From Microcebus murinus (Eukaryota > Chordata > Mammalia > Primates > Cheirogaleidae), in contig NC_134119.1 in assembly GCF_040939455.1 (NCBI RefSeq), positions 9,970,501 through 10,034,500 on the forward strand: DNA of 64,000 nt. The letters run 5' to 3'. How positions within the stretch are numbered: the stretch's first letter is position 1; every line of letters starts with the position of its first letter. A program made the translations under genes and the position numbers. The notes beneath the pieces were generated by a model that saw only the letters and a program-made list of their open reading frames with translations, was not told the origin of the DNA and made no database searches. Of the stretch, positions 1-11,455 are shown in pieces.

Positions 1-1
1 C

Positions 2-309
2 TTTTTTTTTGAGACAGAGTCTTACTCTGTTGCCCGGGCTAGAGTACCTTGGCGTCAGCTTAGCTCACAGCAACCTCAAACTCCTGGGCTGTAAGCGATC
101 CTTCTGCCTCAGCCTCCCGAGTAACTGGGACTACAGGCATGCGCCACCATGCCCGGCTGATTTTTTTCTACATATTTTTAGTTGGCCGATTAATTTTCTT
201 TCTATTTTTAGTAGAGACGGGGTCTCGCTCTTGCTCAGGCTGGTCTTGAACTCCTGACCTTGAGCGATCCGCCCACCTCGGCCTCCCAGAGTGCTAGGAT
301 GACGGGTGT
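2..309 (-). mobile_element. Alu SINE, strepsirrhine type, antisense
   Basis: The element starts with a T-run (the A-tail in antisense) followed by 'gagacagagtcttactctg' and the typical A-box/B-box-derived Alu text. It includes the linker 'gttggccgattaatttt' seen in lemur-type dimeric Alus. The distal end is degraded or truncated after about position 309, where the expected 'gagccaccgcgcccggcc' is missing. The left target-site duplication would be outside the window. The 82-codon open frame across it is a chance frame. Confidence 0.9.
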
Positions 310-2412
310 TAAGATCACCCAGGCTTCTCCCTGGGGACTAGATTAGAAGGAGTCAGGGCGGGGGCCGGGAGATGGGTTCCGCAGGCTGTGGCAGTGCCAG
401 GGAAAGATCCAGGTGGTGGCGAGGGCGGGAAGGAGGCGGCGGGCGGGGGAGAGATGGATTCTCTGGTGTGATCTTCAGGACTTCGGTATGAGAGGTGAAG
501 GAGCAACTGTCTGGATGGTGGTGAAAGACTTGAGGAAGAAAAAGCTTTCTTGGGTGAAGACGGTGAGTTCAATGTGGGGCACGGAAAGCATGAAGAGCTT
601 CCAAGGCATCCAGGCCAAGGTGTCAAGCAGGCCGTTGGCCGTACGAGTCTGGAGCTCAGAAATGCAAAACCTTGAATTGTCTAGCTCGCAGGCTGCAGAC
701 TGCCACAGGACCACGCGCTCCGTTCCTGGAGGCGGCCTCGGGTAGCACCCCCGTGCAAGGACATACTTCCCCCTCCTCCAACACCCCCCGTGCCCATCCA
801 TCAGCAGTGGACCAAGGAGAGAACCAGAGAAGAGACAGAATCACAAACTGACAAGCTCACGACACGCCGGGCAATGCAAGGCAATGACTGAATTGGCCTG
901 AAACGTCGGGGACAGGAGGGAGTGGTGGGGGGTAGGGCACAGCGGCACCTGTGACTGACCTCAAGGAGGCAGGCACTGTTCAGTCCCCGTAGGTCGTGAC
1001 ATGGGTCCAGTGTTGCCAGGTATTATTACAGTTTGTCTTTTTCCCCAGAGAAGCTAGGAGTCTGAGTTTTTATGTGAAATTCGATTTTTAAGTTTTGGCC
1101 ACCAAATCAAACTTCAGGTTAGATTCGGCTCAAGGCAGACATCCTTCGGGTCACATCCTCTGGAGCACGCAAGCACTGTGCTGCCTCGGCGTGTACCAGA
1201 TAGCAAGGGGTGAGGGAGAGGCGATGTTTGTGTGGTCTCTAAGAATCGCCCGGCTAGGGGAGGAGCGCGGCGTCCCTCTCGTCAGGCGCTGAGCCTCGTC
1301 GGCGTTGAATGAGTGGAGGGTTCTGTCGGAGGAACCAAGACGTCTGAGCTCACTGGCCTGGCTTTGGTCTGCAGGTATCAGATGACAGAGGGAAACGCTT
1401 GATCCGTCTCGGAAGAGGCACTCGCCCCTTGGCGGAGCCCCGCCGTCGGGCCCTCATTCCATTTGAGGACGGGCTGCGCCGGTCCGTTGCTGGACCAGAC
1501 TCCATGCAGAGCAGCTCTGCAGGGCTGGGCTTTGAGGGCTTCCACAGCGGTCTGTGCAACGCCATCGCCGTCTCACCCCTGCCTGCCTGCTCCACACCCT
1601 TCAGCCGCGTCCGCACACAGGTCCCTGGGGGGGGGTGCTCTGTCATGTTCCTCATCCATCTCTGGGGGGCCTTTCCAGAAGCATCATTCTTGCCGCCCTC
1701 TGGGGCAGGTTTTCCACCGAAAGAACGGTCGCGGGCCGTCCTTTTAGTTAGAGAGTGATCCTCACCTCTGAAGACAGCGCCCCGAGTCTTTGCAGCAGAT
1801 GTCGGGCATAGGAGAAGGGCGCGGAGAGCTCCTTCAGGCGGAATTCCTTCCAGATGCAGAAATCCGGTCGCCGCTTCGTCCCGGCAACGGTGGCGAGTAG
1901 CGGGCTAGAGGGTGGGGCCCACGGCGCACCTGTCCAGGTCACCCCCACCCCCAGGCCGGAGGACACCGGTTTGGTCCCCAGGCTTCCATCTCACGAGACG
2001 GACTAGGGGACGCTGGTGCTCCTGCTGCTGGAGTTCGGCTCTTGTGCTGTCCGCGGCTCCCTTGAATGGCGTCCAAGAAGGGAAGAAGGAAGCCAGATGG
2101 GGTCTCTCCCTTCCAGGCGAGGGTGGAGTCGTGACAGCAAGCAGCCCCCCACCGGCAGCTGGCCAGGCACGCCGGCTTCTATTTGTCTAATAAAATCTCG
2201 GGCTTGGTGAGACCCCCGCCCCCAGCCCTCCTGCCAACTGCTGCCCTGTTAAGACAGGGGACAGGAAGCAGGTCTGGCCCGTGCTAATTTGTCTCCATCG
2301 GGCTGCTGTGTTGGCGGCTGCGGAGGTTCCATCAGACCTTGCGCAGAGGGGCAGGGGGAGGAACCAGACGGCGACCAGGTGGCTCTGGCCAAGATCGCTG
2401 TGAGATTGTTGG
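310..2412. other. Unique intronic sequence
   Basis: This is GC-rich intron without a recognisable exon or intact repeat. A purine-rich GGCGGG-type stretch lies at about 410-460 and CG-dense DNA at about 1390-2000. An AATAAA hexamer at 2189-2194 has no upstream coding sequence and is probably chance. Several frames of 90-120 codons overlap on both strands and show no recognisable domain. Confidence 0.5.
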
Positions 2413-2620
2413 GGGTGCATTTGCTCATTTATTCAAGCTGTTTACCCAGCACCTACTGGGTGCCGGGCCCTGGGAGCGTGGCAGTGAGCAGAACAGATGA
2501 AAACCCCCACCTCGCCTCGGCAGTGGGGAGGTGAACAGGACGGCTGATAAAGGGACAACCAGACACTGTGCTGGCAGGTGACCGCTCCGACGGGGAGACC
2601 ACCCGGGCAAGGCGAGCTGG
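2413..2620 (-). mobile_element. L2 LINE 3' fragment, antisense
   Basis: About 2413-2620 reads as the antisense L2 3' end: 'catttgctcatttattcaag', then 'cacctactgggtgccgggcc', then a 'gcagtgagcagaacagatg' match. This text is diagnostic of ancient mammalian L2 tails. Borders are approximate. Confidence 0.7.
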
Positions 2621-3590
2621 CGGCGGTGGGACAGGCCTCCGGGGAGGAGACATCGTGGCAGACAAGGGGAGCTGGGGGCAGACGGCTGGCGCGGGGATCT
2701 GGAGCAGCAGGGCCGGCCAGGGGGCCTCGGCAGGGAGGGTGATGCTGGACCTCGCAGGGCGCCAGAGGACGCGGCTGCGAGTGAGGCGGGAGCCGCAGGG
2801 CCGGGCCTGACTCGGGTTTCGGCAGGAGCCCTCTGGCTACCCTGCGACGAGAACGGGGCTGGACTCGAGCGTGCGTCCCAAGTCGGGCCGGCCGGACTTC
2901 ATGAGACTGGCATGCCAGGAGGGTGGTCCCCTGTGTGCATGAGGCTGCGGCCCCAGGAAAGCCGGGGTCCTTAGGGCGCAGTGGCCCGGCCACCCCCACT
3001 CCGATGGCTCCTCTTGTGGAAGGGAGGGTATCTTGTAGGTGACGTGATCCGTCCCCTCGCTGGAGGACGGGGGCAGGGTGGGGCGCCCACAGGGCTGTGC
3101 AGAGCTGGCGTCGTGCCGCTGTTGTCAGGAGGAGCCGATCTCACACCCTGGCTGCGTTTGTGCCAGTCTCTTGATTATAACTCTGGAGATTCAATTTAAA
3201 AACTTGCAGAAGAGGACAGTCCAAGCCAAGTGTGTCCACGGACCAAGAGTGGCCTCCTGAGTGTGTCCTTGGCCAGAGCCTGGCGTGGCCACTGATGGTC
3301 TCGTGGAAGAATCGAGACCAGGGTGCTGGCCTCCCGCCAGCAGGTGGAGTGGAGTGTGCACAGGTGCGGTGCGACCAGTGCCGGCCACCCGCGTGCTGGT
3401 GCCGCTCCCTGCCAAGGACACGCCGAGATCAGGCGAGCGGTGCTTTCCGAGCATAAGCTGTCACGTTGCCCCGGAACGCAGGCAGAAAACAGGTTTCAGA
3501 TTCTCGGAGAAACGTTTGCCAAAGAGGGATTAAGTCTGAAATGTGCAATATTTCTGCCAACCAGTGGGACCATATGAAAGCAAGTTCAGA

Positions 3591-3928
3591 CCGGGCGCGG
3601 TGGCTCACACCTGTCATCCCGGCACTCTGGGAGGCCGAGGCGGGAGGATTGCTCGAGGTCAGGAGTTCAAAACCAGCCTGAGCAAGAGTGAGACCCCGTC
3701 TCTACTATAAATAGAAAGAAATTAATTGGCCAACTAAACACACATATATATATATAAAATTAGCTGGCCATGGTGGCGCATGCCTGTAGTCCCAGCTACT
3801 CTGGAGGCTGAGGCAGGAGGATCGCTTCAGCCCAGGAGTTTGAGGTTGCTGTGAGCTAGGCCGACGCCACGGCACTCTAGCCCGGTCAACAAAAGTGAGA
3901 CTCTGTCTCAGAAAAAAAAAAAAAAAAA
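3591..3928 (+). mobile_element. Full-length strepsirrhine Alu, sense, with target-site duplication
   Basis: The element begins 'ccgggcgcggtggctcacac' and ends in an A-tail at 3912-3928. Both arms are present, joined by the long lemur-type linker around 'aaattaattggccaactaaa' and a short (TA)n. The right arm carries 'gttgctgtgagctaggccg'. An imperfect target duplication, aaagcaagttca at 3577-3588 and aaagcgagttca at 3926-3937, flanks it. Low divergence from the consensus suggests a fairly young insertion. Confidence 0.95.
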
Positions 3929-3944
3929 GCGAGTTCATTTGTCC

Positions 3945-4200
3945 CACAAGCCGTTTGGGGGCCCTACTAGGTGCCGGGCAGCGCGGTGTGACGACGGGAG
4001 CCGGGCTCACGGTGCGCCTGCCCCAGTGTGACCCATTTCATCCTCGCAGCGCTGCCGTGGAGTGTGGCTGGTAGGGTTACCACGCTCATTTTCCACGAGG
4101 AAACTGGGGCACGGGGCGGGGAAGCAGCTGGCCTCGAGGCAGCCCCGGCTGCAGGGCGGCAGCGCAGGTCTGGGCACGGGGGTCTGTGGCGGGGCCCACC
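3945..4200 (-). mobile_element. MIR SINE fragment, antisense
   Basis: The text 'cactaggtgccgggcagcg'-like, 'acccatttcatcctcgcagc' and 'cattttccacgaggaaactg' follows the antisense MIR order (3' part, core, then the 'fraction of bases in a tRNA-like head'). It is degraded and CpG-rich. Borders are approximate. Confidence 0.6.
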
Positions 4201-4534
4201 CCGACAGCCAGCAGCCCTGCTCCTGGCCAGTGGCAGGGCGGGTTGTTTGGAGCAGGGCAGTGCTGGCGTCGGTGGCTTTGGGACTCTGGGTGACCCCCTG
4301 GGCTGCAGTTTCTTCAGTTGCAAAGTGATGAAGACCTCGCCCTGCAGGCTGTGTGTTTTGTGTCAGGAGTACTTAGGATGCTAACCACAAGTGCCCAGCG
4401 TGGTCTTTGGCACCGAGGAAGCATTTAATCCACTGTTCTTCTTGGGGAGAGAAGGCAGTGTCGGTGCATGATCTGGGATCTCTTGAGCTCTGCTAGCCTA
4501 GCAGTCGATTCCTGTGCCTATTCCAGGTTTTTCG

Positions 4535-4686
4535 TTTTAAGAGACTGGGTCTCACTGTTGCCCAGGCTAGAGTGCAGTGGCATCATCATAGCTCACTGCA
4601 GCCTCACACGCCTGGGCTCAAGCGATCCTCCCGCCTCGGCCTCCCAGGGTGCTAGGATTACAGGCGTGAGGCACCGCGCCCGGGCC
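4535..4686 (-). mobile_element. Monomeric Alu-type SINE (FLAM-like), antisense
   Basis: One Alu arm only: 'gagactgggtctcactgttg' through 'ggattacaggcgtgaggcac' to 'ccgcgcccgggcc'. It has no second arm and a very short T-run, which fits an ancient free left monomer or a truncated old Alu. Confidence 0.85.
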
Positions 4687-4734
4687 AGCCTTTTCTGATT
4701 GATTTGACCAAATCTGAGACTAATCTATGGTACG

Positions 4735-4905
4735 GAGAGCACGGGGAGAGTCGCTTACTTACACGTCGTGTGTTACGTACATGATCTTCCTTTACCCACA
4801 CGGAGGGCTGGGGCTGCTGTCATTCCCGTTTGACAGATGGGGGAGGCACAGGGGCGTGAACACGCCTCACCTAAAGGCAGGCAGCCGGTCGGCACTGGGG
4901 CCCTG
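4735..4905 (-). mobile_element. MIR SINE fragment, antisense
   Basis: The segment around 'cattcccgtttgacagatgg' followed by 'aggcacaggggcgtgaacac' and 'ctcacctaaaggcaggcagc' matches the antisense MIR core. It is old and diverged. Confidence 0.55.
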
Positions 4906-5614
4906 ACCTTGGCTTTTAACTTCCGGGCTCTTATCTTTCTGCTCGCCTGTTCGTGCGCCCGTCCGCCTGCTGGCAGCCGGCCGTGCCCGGAGCAGGGTGC
5001 AGTCGGGTGCGTGTGGGTGCTGGCGGGCTCTGCGGCTGCGGGGGCGGATGGTGGGCGTGCGGGTGAGGCCCGCAGGCCGCACGATCTGAGCACTGACCCG
5101 GCGCCGGGCGTTCGGGTCCCGCCCTTGCCGCCACCCTCTCCACTAAGGGACCTCAGGCCAAGCCAGCTTCTTCTCGTCCCGTGGGAAAGGAAGCATCTGC
5201 GTGCGTGAGTGGCTTGGCGTGTGCCCGTCGGCTGCGGCGTGCCGGAAGAGAGGGGACCGCGACCACGCCTGGGAGCCCTCAGAGGCCCCGGCCGTCCCGC
5301 TGTGACCCGTCCGCAGGTCGGGGCTGGCGTGCACAAGGAGCTGCTGTGTCCCCGGCTGGCCCTGCCGCCCTTCCGGCTGCCCTGTGGGCCCCGCGGGCGT
5401 GGGGCCGAGACCTCTGCGTCCAGCACTCAGCATTGTCGCATCTGGTCCGTGAATGAGTCTGCAGACCGCTCGGAAGGCGCCGGCTCCATTGACAACAGAG
5501 TCATTAACTGACCGCGAGGGGGGTGGAGGTGGGGGCAGTGCCTCTCACGGCCCCACTCCCTCCGGATGCCGGGCGACAGCGTGGGTGTCTGCGCGGAGCC
5601 GCCTCTGGCAGAGA
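4906..5614. other. CpG-rich unique intronic sequence
   Basis: No exon or clear repeat was seen. CG dinucleotides are frequent. A minus-strand frame of 217 codons (4773-5426) crosses the segment, but it is compositionally biased (Pro, Arg, Ala, Gly, Ser), overlaps an antisense MIR and has no recognisable domain, so I treat it as chance. Confidence 0.5.
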
Positions 5615-6035
5615 TCGTTCCGTTTAGTGAGCACTTACTGTGTGGCACGCTCGCCACACGGTCCGGCCTGCACGGCCCCTGCTCTGTGCGTGAGGAAACC
5701 GAGGCTCCGAGGTCCTGAGTGGCCGCCCCAAGGAGCACATTGTCGCCAGTGACAAACAGGCCGACCCTGCCCCAGCTCATCCTGTGTGCCAGCTTCGGGA
5801 GCTGCTGGTGCTGTTGTTAACATGAACCCCACTTACAGATGGACAGACTGAGGCTTACGAAACCCAAGTGGCTTTTTCAGGGTCACACTGTTCTTCGGAG
5901 GGGATGATAGTAACGCCTGCCTCCCGGGGTCAGGCAGAGGTTACACGAGTTAACACGGTCCAGTGCAGGGCCCCGTGCGTGGCGAGTGCTCAGGACGTGC
6001 TGCTTGTTGTTGTTCTGTGTTATTGTTTGTCCTGT
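5615..6035 (-). mobile_element. Two or three adjacent MIR SINE fragments
   Basis: About 5615-5760 ('gagcacttactgtgtggcac', then 'gtgaggaaaccgaggctcc') and about 5790-5890 ('cacttacagatggacagact') are antisense MIR. About 5904-6035 ('gatgatagtaacgcctgcct', 'cagtgcagggccccgtgcgt') reads as a sense MIR 3' part. Orientation therefore changes within the cluster. Confidence 0.55.
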
Positions 6036-6410
6036 TGGGTGAAGAAAGGGAGCGCGTGTTCTCACGCGGAGGTTAGGGTTCCCGCCACGACCCCGAGCCG
6101 GGAGGGTGTGAGCTGTACACCGGACACAGGTGATGCGGACATCTGCGCTTGTCGTTTGTTGAGAATGCGCTCGGTGCGTGGCTCTCGTCCTCAGGTGACA
6201 CCGGGACGTGGCGCGGTGACCGCGAGCCTCGTGAGGTCACAGGGCTTGCTACGGTTAGGCAGCCGGGACGCGCTGGGGCTGCGTTTAAGAGCGAGTGTGT
6301 CGGGCACCGTGGCCAGGCGTCTCTACTGTGCTGGGGTCCCCGCGCCCACGCCGAGGGGTGGCTGATGCTGACTGCTCTGACACAGGGGCGAGGGGCTGTG
6401 TGTGTGCTGT

Positions 6411-6516
6411 GCGCGCACACAGACACACAAACACACGCCTATAATTTATGCCTTCCTTACTACATGAATATGCGCTATGTGTATACGCACGGGATATATA
6501 CACACACACGTGCGTC
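6411..6516. repeat. CA-rich low-complexity stretch
   Basis: Interrupted CA repeats ('cacacagacacacaaacaca' near 6415 and 'tatacacacacacgtgcg' near 6497) flank an AT-rich core. No long pure run is present. Confidence 0.7.
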
Positions 6517-6673
6517 TCTGCCCCTGCAGTTTTACTGAATTATTTATTAGACTTTTTTATGTTCTTTAATATGTACTCATGGTTTAAAAAATATAGGAAA
6601 ATATGAAAAAGAAACTAAGAAGTACCCTTCATTACCTGGAATGAAGTACTGTTCTCGCCTGGCATTTTTCTTT

Positions 6674-7013
6674 CTTTTTTTTTTTCTTTTTTTTTTTTTT
6701 TTTGAGACAGTCTTGCCTTGTTGCCCAGGCTGCAGTAAGTGCCGTGGCGTCAGCCTAGCTCACAGCAACCTCAAACTCCTGGGCTCAAGCAGTCCTCCTG
6801 CCTCAGCCTCCCGAGTAGCTGGGACTACAGGCATGCGCCACCATCCCCGGCTAATTTTTTCTATATATATTAGTTGGCCAATTAATTTCTTTCTACTTAT
6901 AGTAGAGACGGGGTCTCGCTCTTGCTCAGGCTGGTTTCAAACTCCTGACCTCCAGCAATCCTCCCGCCTCGGCCTCCCAGGGTGCTAGGATTACAGGCAT
7001 GAGCCACCATGCT
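6674..7013 (-). mobile_element. Full-length strepsirrhine Alu, antisense, with target-site duplication
   Basis: A long T-run with a C interruption leads into 'gagacagtcttgccttgttg', both arms and the lemur-type linker ('tagttggccaattaatttct'). A 13-bp duplication with one mismatch flanks it: ggcatttttcttt at 6661-6673 and ggcctttttcttt at 7014-7026. The insertion is intact and probably fairly young. Confidence 0.95.
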
Positions 7014-7184
7014 GGCCTTTTTCTTTGTGGCCTTTCTTCCCTGTGCCCCCACACTGAAGCTCGCGGCACCGCTCCTGCCATCCCTGCCTGGACGAGTCTG
7101 TATCAGGTCGTTTTGATGATGCTGGAGGAGCGGATGGCGGTCACTGGGTACAGTTAGAAACTGTTTGAAGGGCTTTCCACATAT

Positions 7185-7335
7185 AAATGGATGCAGACCT
7201 TCCAGTATTTCTAGGCAGTTCTTGGAGACACAGAGAGGCTAAGTAACTTGCCTGCAGTCACACAGGAGTTGGGTGACCTGGAACTGAACCCAGGTGGTCT
7301 AGCTCAAAACCCAGTGTTCTTAACTGCACAGGCCA
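7185..7335 (-). mobile_element. MIR SINE, antisense
   Basis: The sequence reads 'gagacacagagaggctaagt', 'aacttgcctgcagtcacaca' and 'ctgaacccaggtggtctagc', the classic antisense MIR order ending in the tRNA-derived head. Confidence 0.8.
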
Positions 7336-8619
7336 CAAAGAAGAAATTGGCATCTTTAATGACCCTGAGATAATTTCTAGGTTGCTCCTAGGGACTCTTA
7401 CTGTTGCTTAAGTGTTTTTAAAAATTCATGAAGTGAATCTAGTCTGGGCAAGCATGAAGCCGTACTTTTTCCCTGTCAGGCTGCTTAGGCTGGTGCCGTC
7501 CACCGGCGGGGGTCCCTGTGTCTGGCCACGGCAGCCAGAAGGCCGCTGCCAGGCGCAGGCAGGACAGTAGGCGGTTTGTGGGGCAGGTGCGGCTCGCTGA
7601 AGCTGTCCTTGGGCTCCAAGGTGTCCACATCCGGGGTGGGGGTGGGGGGAAGAGCTCCCAGGTGCAGGTGAGGCATTTAGATGGTCCTGGGACCCGCCTG
7701 CCCATCCTTGCCCTGCAGCCTGAGTTCTCAGCAGACTACTGCCAGGACTCTGAGCAAGGACAATCTGACCTCCCAGGGCCTCAGTTTCCCCTGCAGCACA
7801 TTGGAGAGAATGTTCCTTTTAGGATTTCTACAGGAGTAAATGACCATGCATAAAACACTACTTAGCGCAGTACCAAGTACAAACTGCTCTGGTGTCTTCC
7901 ATAGATTGGTTTTTGGGGAGGAAACACATCCACATGTTGCAGAATTTGAAAGGCGCAAGCCGGGCACAGGGCAAGACCTCGGCTTGAACCCCGGTGGCTG
8001 TTTCCTCTCTCCGAGGCCCCAGGGCCACCAGTGTCTTGGACAGCCTTCCAGAGAGTCTGCGCTCGTTCTCGGGCTGTGTTCATTGTCCTGGTTGCCATGA
8101 TTATCAGCATTATAATATATGATGTACTTGGGAGACTACTCAGTACGTTTTAAATTCCCAGTAAATGATCAAGGCAGTTATTAGTGTTGAACTTAAAAAG
8201 GCGCTGCATTTTGATTTTCCAAATAGGATGTGAAGCTGAATCGATCTTCTTGGAATTACTTACTTAACCGAATAGACCATTCCCCATGAAACTTAGGTTT
8301 CTGCTAAGTGAATCCCACCTTCCTATTTGACATTTATTAAAACTATAAATGCTATTCTAATGAATACAATTTTTGGAAACTGCATCAGGTGGATGTTTAT
8401 TAAACCTGGGGTTTTTCCGACCCTGGGCTTAGTGACATAAAGAAGCCATCAGCATACACTTGCCTTGTCCCTCATCTACCCATCTCTCCCTCCTCAATGC
8501 GTCAGAAAAATGATATGCTAAAGATGAAATCTGAGCAATAGATAGTGTCCACAAAAGAATGGTGCCATGCTTAAAATATGGCAATAAAAGTGTTGACTTA
8601 GGATTATGAGTGATTTTCT
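7336..8619. other. Intronic sequence, mostly unique
   Basis: A weak MIR-like stretch lies at about 7680-7900 ('cctcagtttcccctgcagca'). The remainder is unrecognised and becomes AT-rich from about 8100. No splice-flanked open frame was identified. Confidence 0.45.
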
Positions 8620-8694
8620 TCTTATTTTTTATTTATTCAACAAATATCACTTGAGCTTCTACCATGTGGCAGGCACTGCGCTGGGTGCTCCCTG
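8620..8694 (-). mobile_element. L2 LINE fragment, antisense (first part)
   Basis: 'tttatttattcaacaaatat' followed by 'taccatgtggcaggcactgc' is the antisense L2 3' end. The L2 text appears to resume at about 9070, so the two DNA-transposon relics between look inserted into it. Confidence 0.7.
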
Positions 8695-8848
8695 CTCAGT
8701 TTGGTCCAAGGATGGGCAGCCCAGACATCCCCTGGGAGCTTGTGAAAAATATGGCATCTCAGGCCCCACTGCAGCCTACTGAGTCAGAATCTGCATTTTA
8801 TAGGGTCCCGAGGTGGTTTGTGTGCTTATTAGAGTCTGAGACACATTA
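8695..8848. mobile_element. MER5A-like hAT-Charlie relic
   Basis: The sequence carries 'cccctgggagcttgtgaaaa', 'catctcaggccccactgcag' and 'gagtcagaatctgcatttta', which are diagnostic of MER5A-type non-autonomous hAT elements. It is old and non-coding. Confidence 0.75.
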
Positions 8849-8852
8849 TTGT

Positions 8853-9068
8853 AGGATAGGAGTCATCAAATGATGACAGACAAATATGGCCCACCACTTG
8901 CTTGTCTAAATAAAGTTTTATTGGCACACATCCACACTCATTTATTTACATATGTTCTATGGCTGCCTTTGTATTACCACAGCAGAGGCGAGTCCTTACA
9001 ACAGAGGCTTTATAGCCTGCAGAGCCTAAAATATTTACATTTTTTGTCCTTTACAGAACAAGTTTACT
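8853..9068. mobile_element. hAT-type MITE relic (MER class)
   Basis: About 8853-9068 contains 'aataaagttttattggcaca', 'tttacatatgttctatggct' and 'gcctaaaatatttacatttt' and ends near 'ttacagaacaagtttactga'. This is a widespread mammalian non-autonomous hAT family. I do not recall its Repbase name with certainty. Confidence 0.65.
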
Positions 9069-9069
9069 G

Positions 9070-9390
9070 ACTACAGAGGGAGTTGGAGTAGTGAACAGAA
9101 CGGACAAAATCCCCTGCTCTTACAGAGCTGCCACTCAGGTGGAGGGAGACATAAACATGTCTACATTCTGTCAAATGGTTAAAAAACAAAACAGAAAAAC
9201 CAATAAGAAGATAAGAAAAATAAGGCAGGAATGGGGGATAGAAGATGACTCGGAGGTGGTGAGGATGCTATTCAGAGAAGAACTTCCTGAAGAGGTGACA
9301 TTTGAACAGAATTTAGAGTATGGTGAGGGGGTAAGCTGTGTCATTATCTTGGAGGAAAGTGTTATGGGAAAGGGAACAGCCAGTGCTTAA
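9070..9390 (-). mobile_element. L2 LINE fragment, antisense (second part)
   Basis: 'gtagtgaacagaacggacaa', 'aatcccctgctcttacagag' and 'gaagaggtgacatttgaaca' are antisense L2. A 99-codon + frame (9091-9390) crosses this relic and is a chance frame in reverse orientation to the original LINE. Confidence 0.75.
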
Positions 9391-10190
9391 GGCAGAATCT
9401 TGCTTGGTGTCTACCTTGGGCATCAGTACAGAGGTAGGAACCTGGGGAACTCTTCTGCATGTCACTGGGTGCAGTTGCACAGGCTGTGCACTGTGCAAAG
9501 GCACAACATGTCGTGAAGGTGCCATTCACATTTGCATATTTGGTAAGACAGTATTCTGACACATACCTGCTAAAGGTACAGAGGAAGAGATGTCTTTTGC
9601 TCATCTGCACAGAAGTGCCAGACAAGCTAGCGGTGACCTTGGTGATAGGGTTCTTTAAAAGAGAAGAAATCTGTGTGTTTGAATGGTTTTAGGTTAGGAA
9701 CTCAGTCTTTGCACTGGTTGCTCAGCTCCTTCGCATTACCTGCCTGGCCCCTGAGGCGTTCGGGTTTAACTCTTGCTAGCAGGGATGGTGTTTCTGGTAG
9801 GCGGAAAGACATTGCTGTGCCATTATTTTCTTTCTTTTGGGTGGGGGTTTTTGCCGCCTTCTCCTTCCCGCCCTCCACCCAACCAGACTGCCTGGGGCGG
9901 AGGGGCTGGGGGTGGGGAGCGCTGTTGGCTTCCTCCTCTGCCTGTGCCCTGCTGTGCAACCTCAGCCCACCCGCGTCTCTCTGAGCTGTGGGAGCCTCAG
10001 CTCCAGAACGAGTGGGCGGCTGCGGAAGCCTCTAGACTAACTCGGTCCTGTGACTCAGAATAACAGGTATCACCTGAGCAGAAGTGCCTGTGTTTAGTTT
10101 TGCTCACTTTGAGGTGGGTGTTCCAGCTTCTCTTCAACTTGGCTTGCCTTAACTTGCAGTCCAGGTGGATCCATTTGGGACTTGAAGCTA
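9391..10190. other. Unique intronic sequence
   Basis: No exon or clear repeat was recognised. A G-rich run occurs at about 9838-9848 and again near 9896-9925 ('ggggcggaggggctgggggt'), a composition that could form G-quadruplex-like structure. Confidence 0.4.
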
Positions 10191-10214
10191 TTTTTTTTTT
10201 TTTTTTTTTTTTTT
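10191..10214. repeat. Poly-T run (24 bp)
   Basis: An uninterrupted T-run with no recognisable SINE or LINE attached. It may be an isolated A-tail or an expanded homopolymer. Confidence 0.9.
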
Positions 10215-10299
10215 GAGGATGATTGAGCTAGAAACAGACTTCGGGAATCGTCTAGCTGAATGATCGGCATGTCTGATTCATACATCATTTTACTGAGGG

Positions 10300-10665
10300 C
10301 TGCAGCTTCCATTTTACTGAGGGATCCCTGTGTGCCAGACCTTTTCATAAGCTAACGTTGTCACAGTCTCATACCGAGTACTTGAGGTGCAGGTATTGTC
10401 ACCGTCAGTCTGCAAGTGACCAAGCAGAGATGTAGAAGATGAGGTGAATCACACAGCTTGCGCAGTGGCCGCACTGGCAAAGCCGCGACTCGGCATCGAG
10501 AGCTGGGCTCAGGAACGTGTCATTCACCGGGTACGCGCAATAGCCATTCTCCACGCACTGACTTACCCGTCCTGACGTTATCAGCTGGGTCGTGTTATCT
10601 TACAAATGAGAAAGCTGAGCCCCAAAGAAATGTGCCTTGCCCAAGATAAGGCTCGTAGAAGTAGG
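10300..10665 (-). mobile_element. Two MIR SINE fragments, antisense
   Basis: About 10300-10480 ('gggatccctgtgtgccagac' to 'gaatcacacagcttgcgcag') and about 10505-10665 ('cacgcactgacttacccgtc', 'cttacaaatgagaaagctga') both follow antisense MIR order. Confidence 0.6.
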
Positions 10666-10683
10666 ACCATTTCAGATTTCTAA

Positions 10684-10710
10684 TCTTCCTCCTCCTCCTC
10701 CTCCTCCTCT
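10684..10710 (+). repeat. (CCT)n microsatellite
   Basis: Nine near-perfect trinucleotide units of TCC/CCT. Confidence 0.9.
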
Positions 10711-10849
10711 TTGCCTCGTGGACTTTTATGTGCGTCCTCTTTACATGTTGGCATCTGTCACAGGTCTGTTCATCTGTGCCCAGGTGTGTATGTGGGGGGG
10801 TGTTGGTACTCTGGTGGCCATTGGCTCAGCCTTTTCTTACCTCCTCCCC

Positions 10850-11455
10850 TCTGCCACTGACACCCAGCTGTCATCCTCCCTTGTCTGGGTGACAAGGACA
10901 GGCTCCTAAGTGGCCTCTCAGCCTCCACTTGTGCCCCCTCATGCAGTCTGCACCCCACACAGCTGCCAGAGGATCTGTTCAGAATGTAACTCGGCCCACA
11001 CCCCTCCCCACTCTGACCCTTTCTATGTCTCCCCTCACTCAACAAGCACAGACAAAGCCCTGTGTCACCTGGTCCCTGCCTGCCTCTCTTCCTCACTCAC
11101 TCCACCCCCACCCCTACTGCCCTCGGCGCTGCTCCTCAAATGCGCCAAGTGGGCTCCTGCCTCAGGGCCTTTGCACGTGCCGTCCACAGCTCCCAGCTCC
11201 ACATGGCTCCTGTCTGTGCTGCGTTCAGGTCTCAGCTCAACTGTCGCCTCCTCAAAGAGGTTTCCTCTGACTCTTCTATCAAAATAGATACCTTTTCTCT
11301 GCCAACCTCTGTCCTTCCGCTTGGGTGGGTTAGTTTTTTTCCCCCGTTAGCCCACGCAGTCATCTGTCCCGTCCGCCACACCTCCGCCATTTCTCCAGCC
11401 CAGCCTCAAGTCCAGGGCCTGTCGCATAGTAGGTGCTCAATCTGCCACATGAACG
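10850..11455 (+). mobile_element. L2 LINE 3' region, sense, about 600 bp
   Basis: Reads in sense L2 order: 'cagggcctttgcacgtgccg', 'tcaggtctcagctcaactgt', 'cctcctcaaagaggtttcct', then 'gcatagtaggtgctcaatct'. It is one of the longer L2 relics here. Open frames of up to 164 codons across it are remnants or chance frames, as the L2 3' end is untranslated or decayed. Confidence 0.85.

Noticed and set aside
2189..2194. AATAAA polyadenylation signal
   Set aside because: No exon or transcript end is recognisable nearby; a hexamer by chance is expected many times in 64 kb.
9091..9390. 99-codon + frame with basic residues as a small gene
   Set aside because: It lies wholly in an antisense L2 relic and its sequence follows the LINE's reverse complement.
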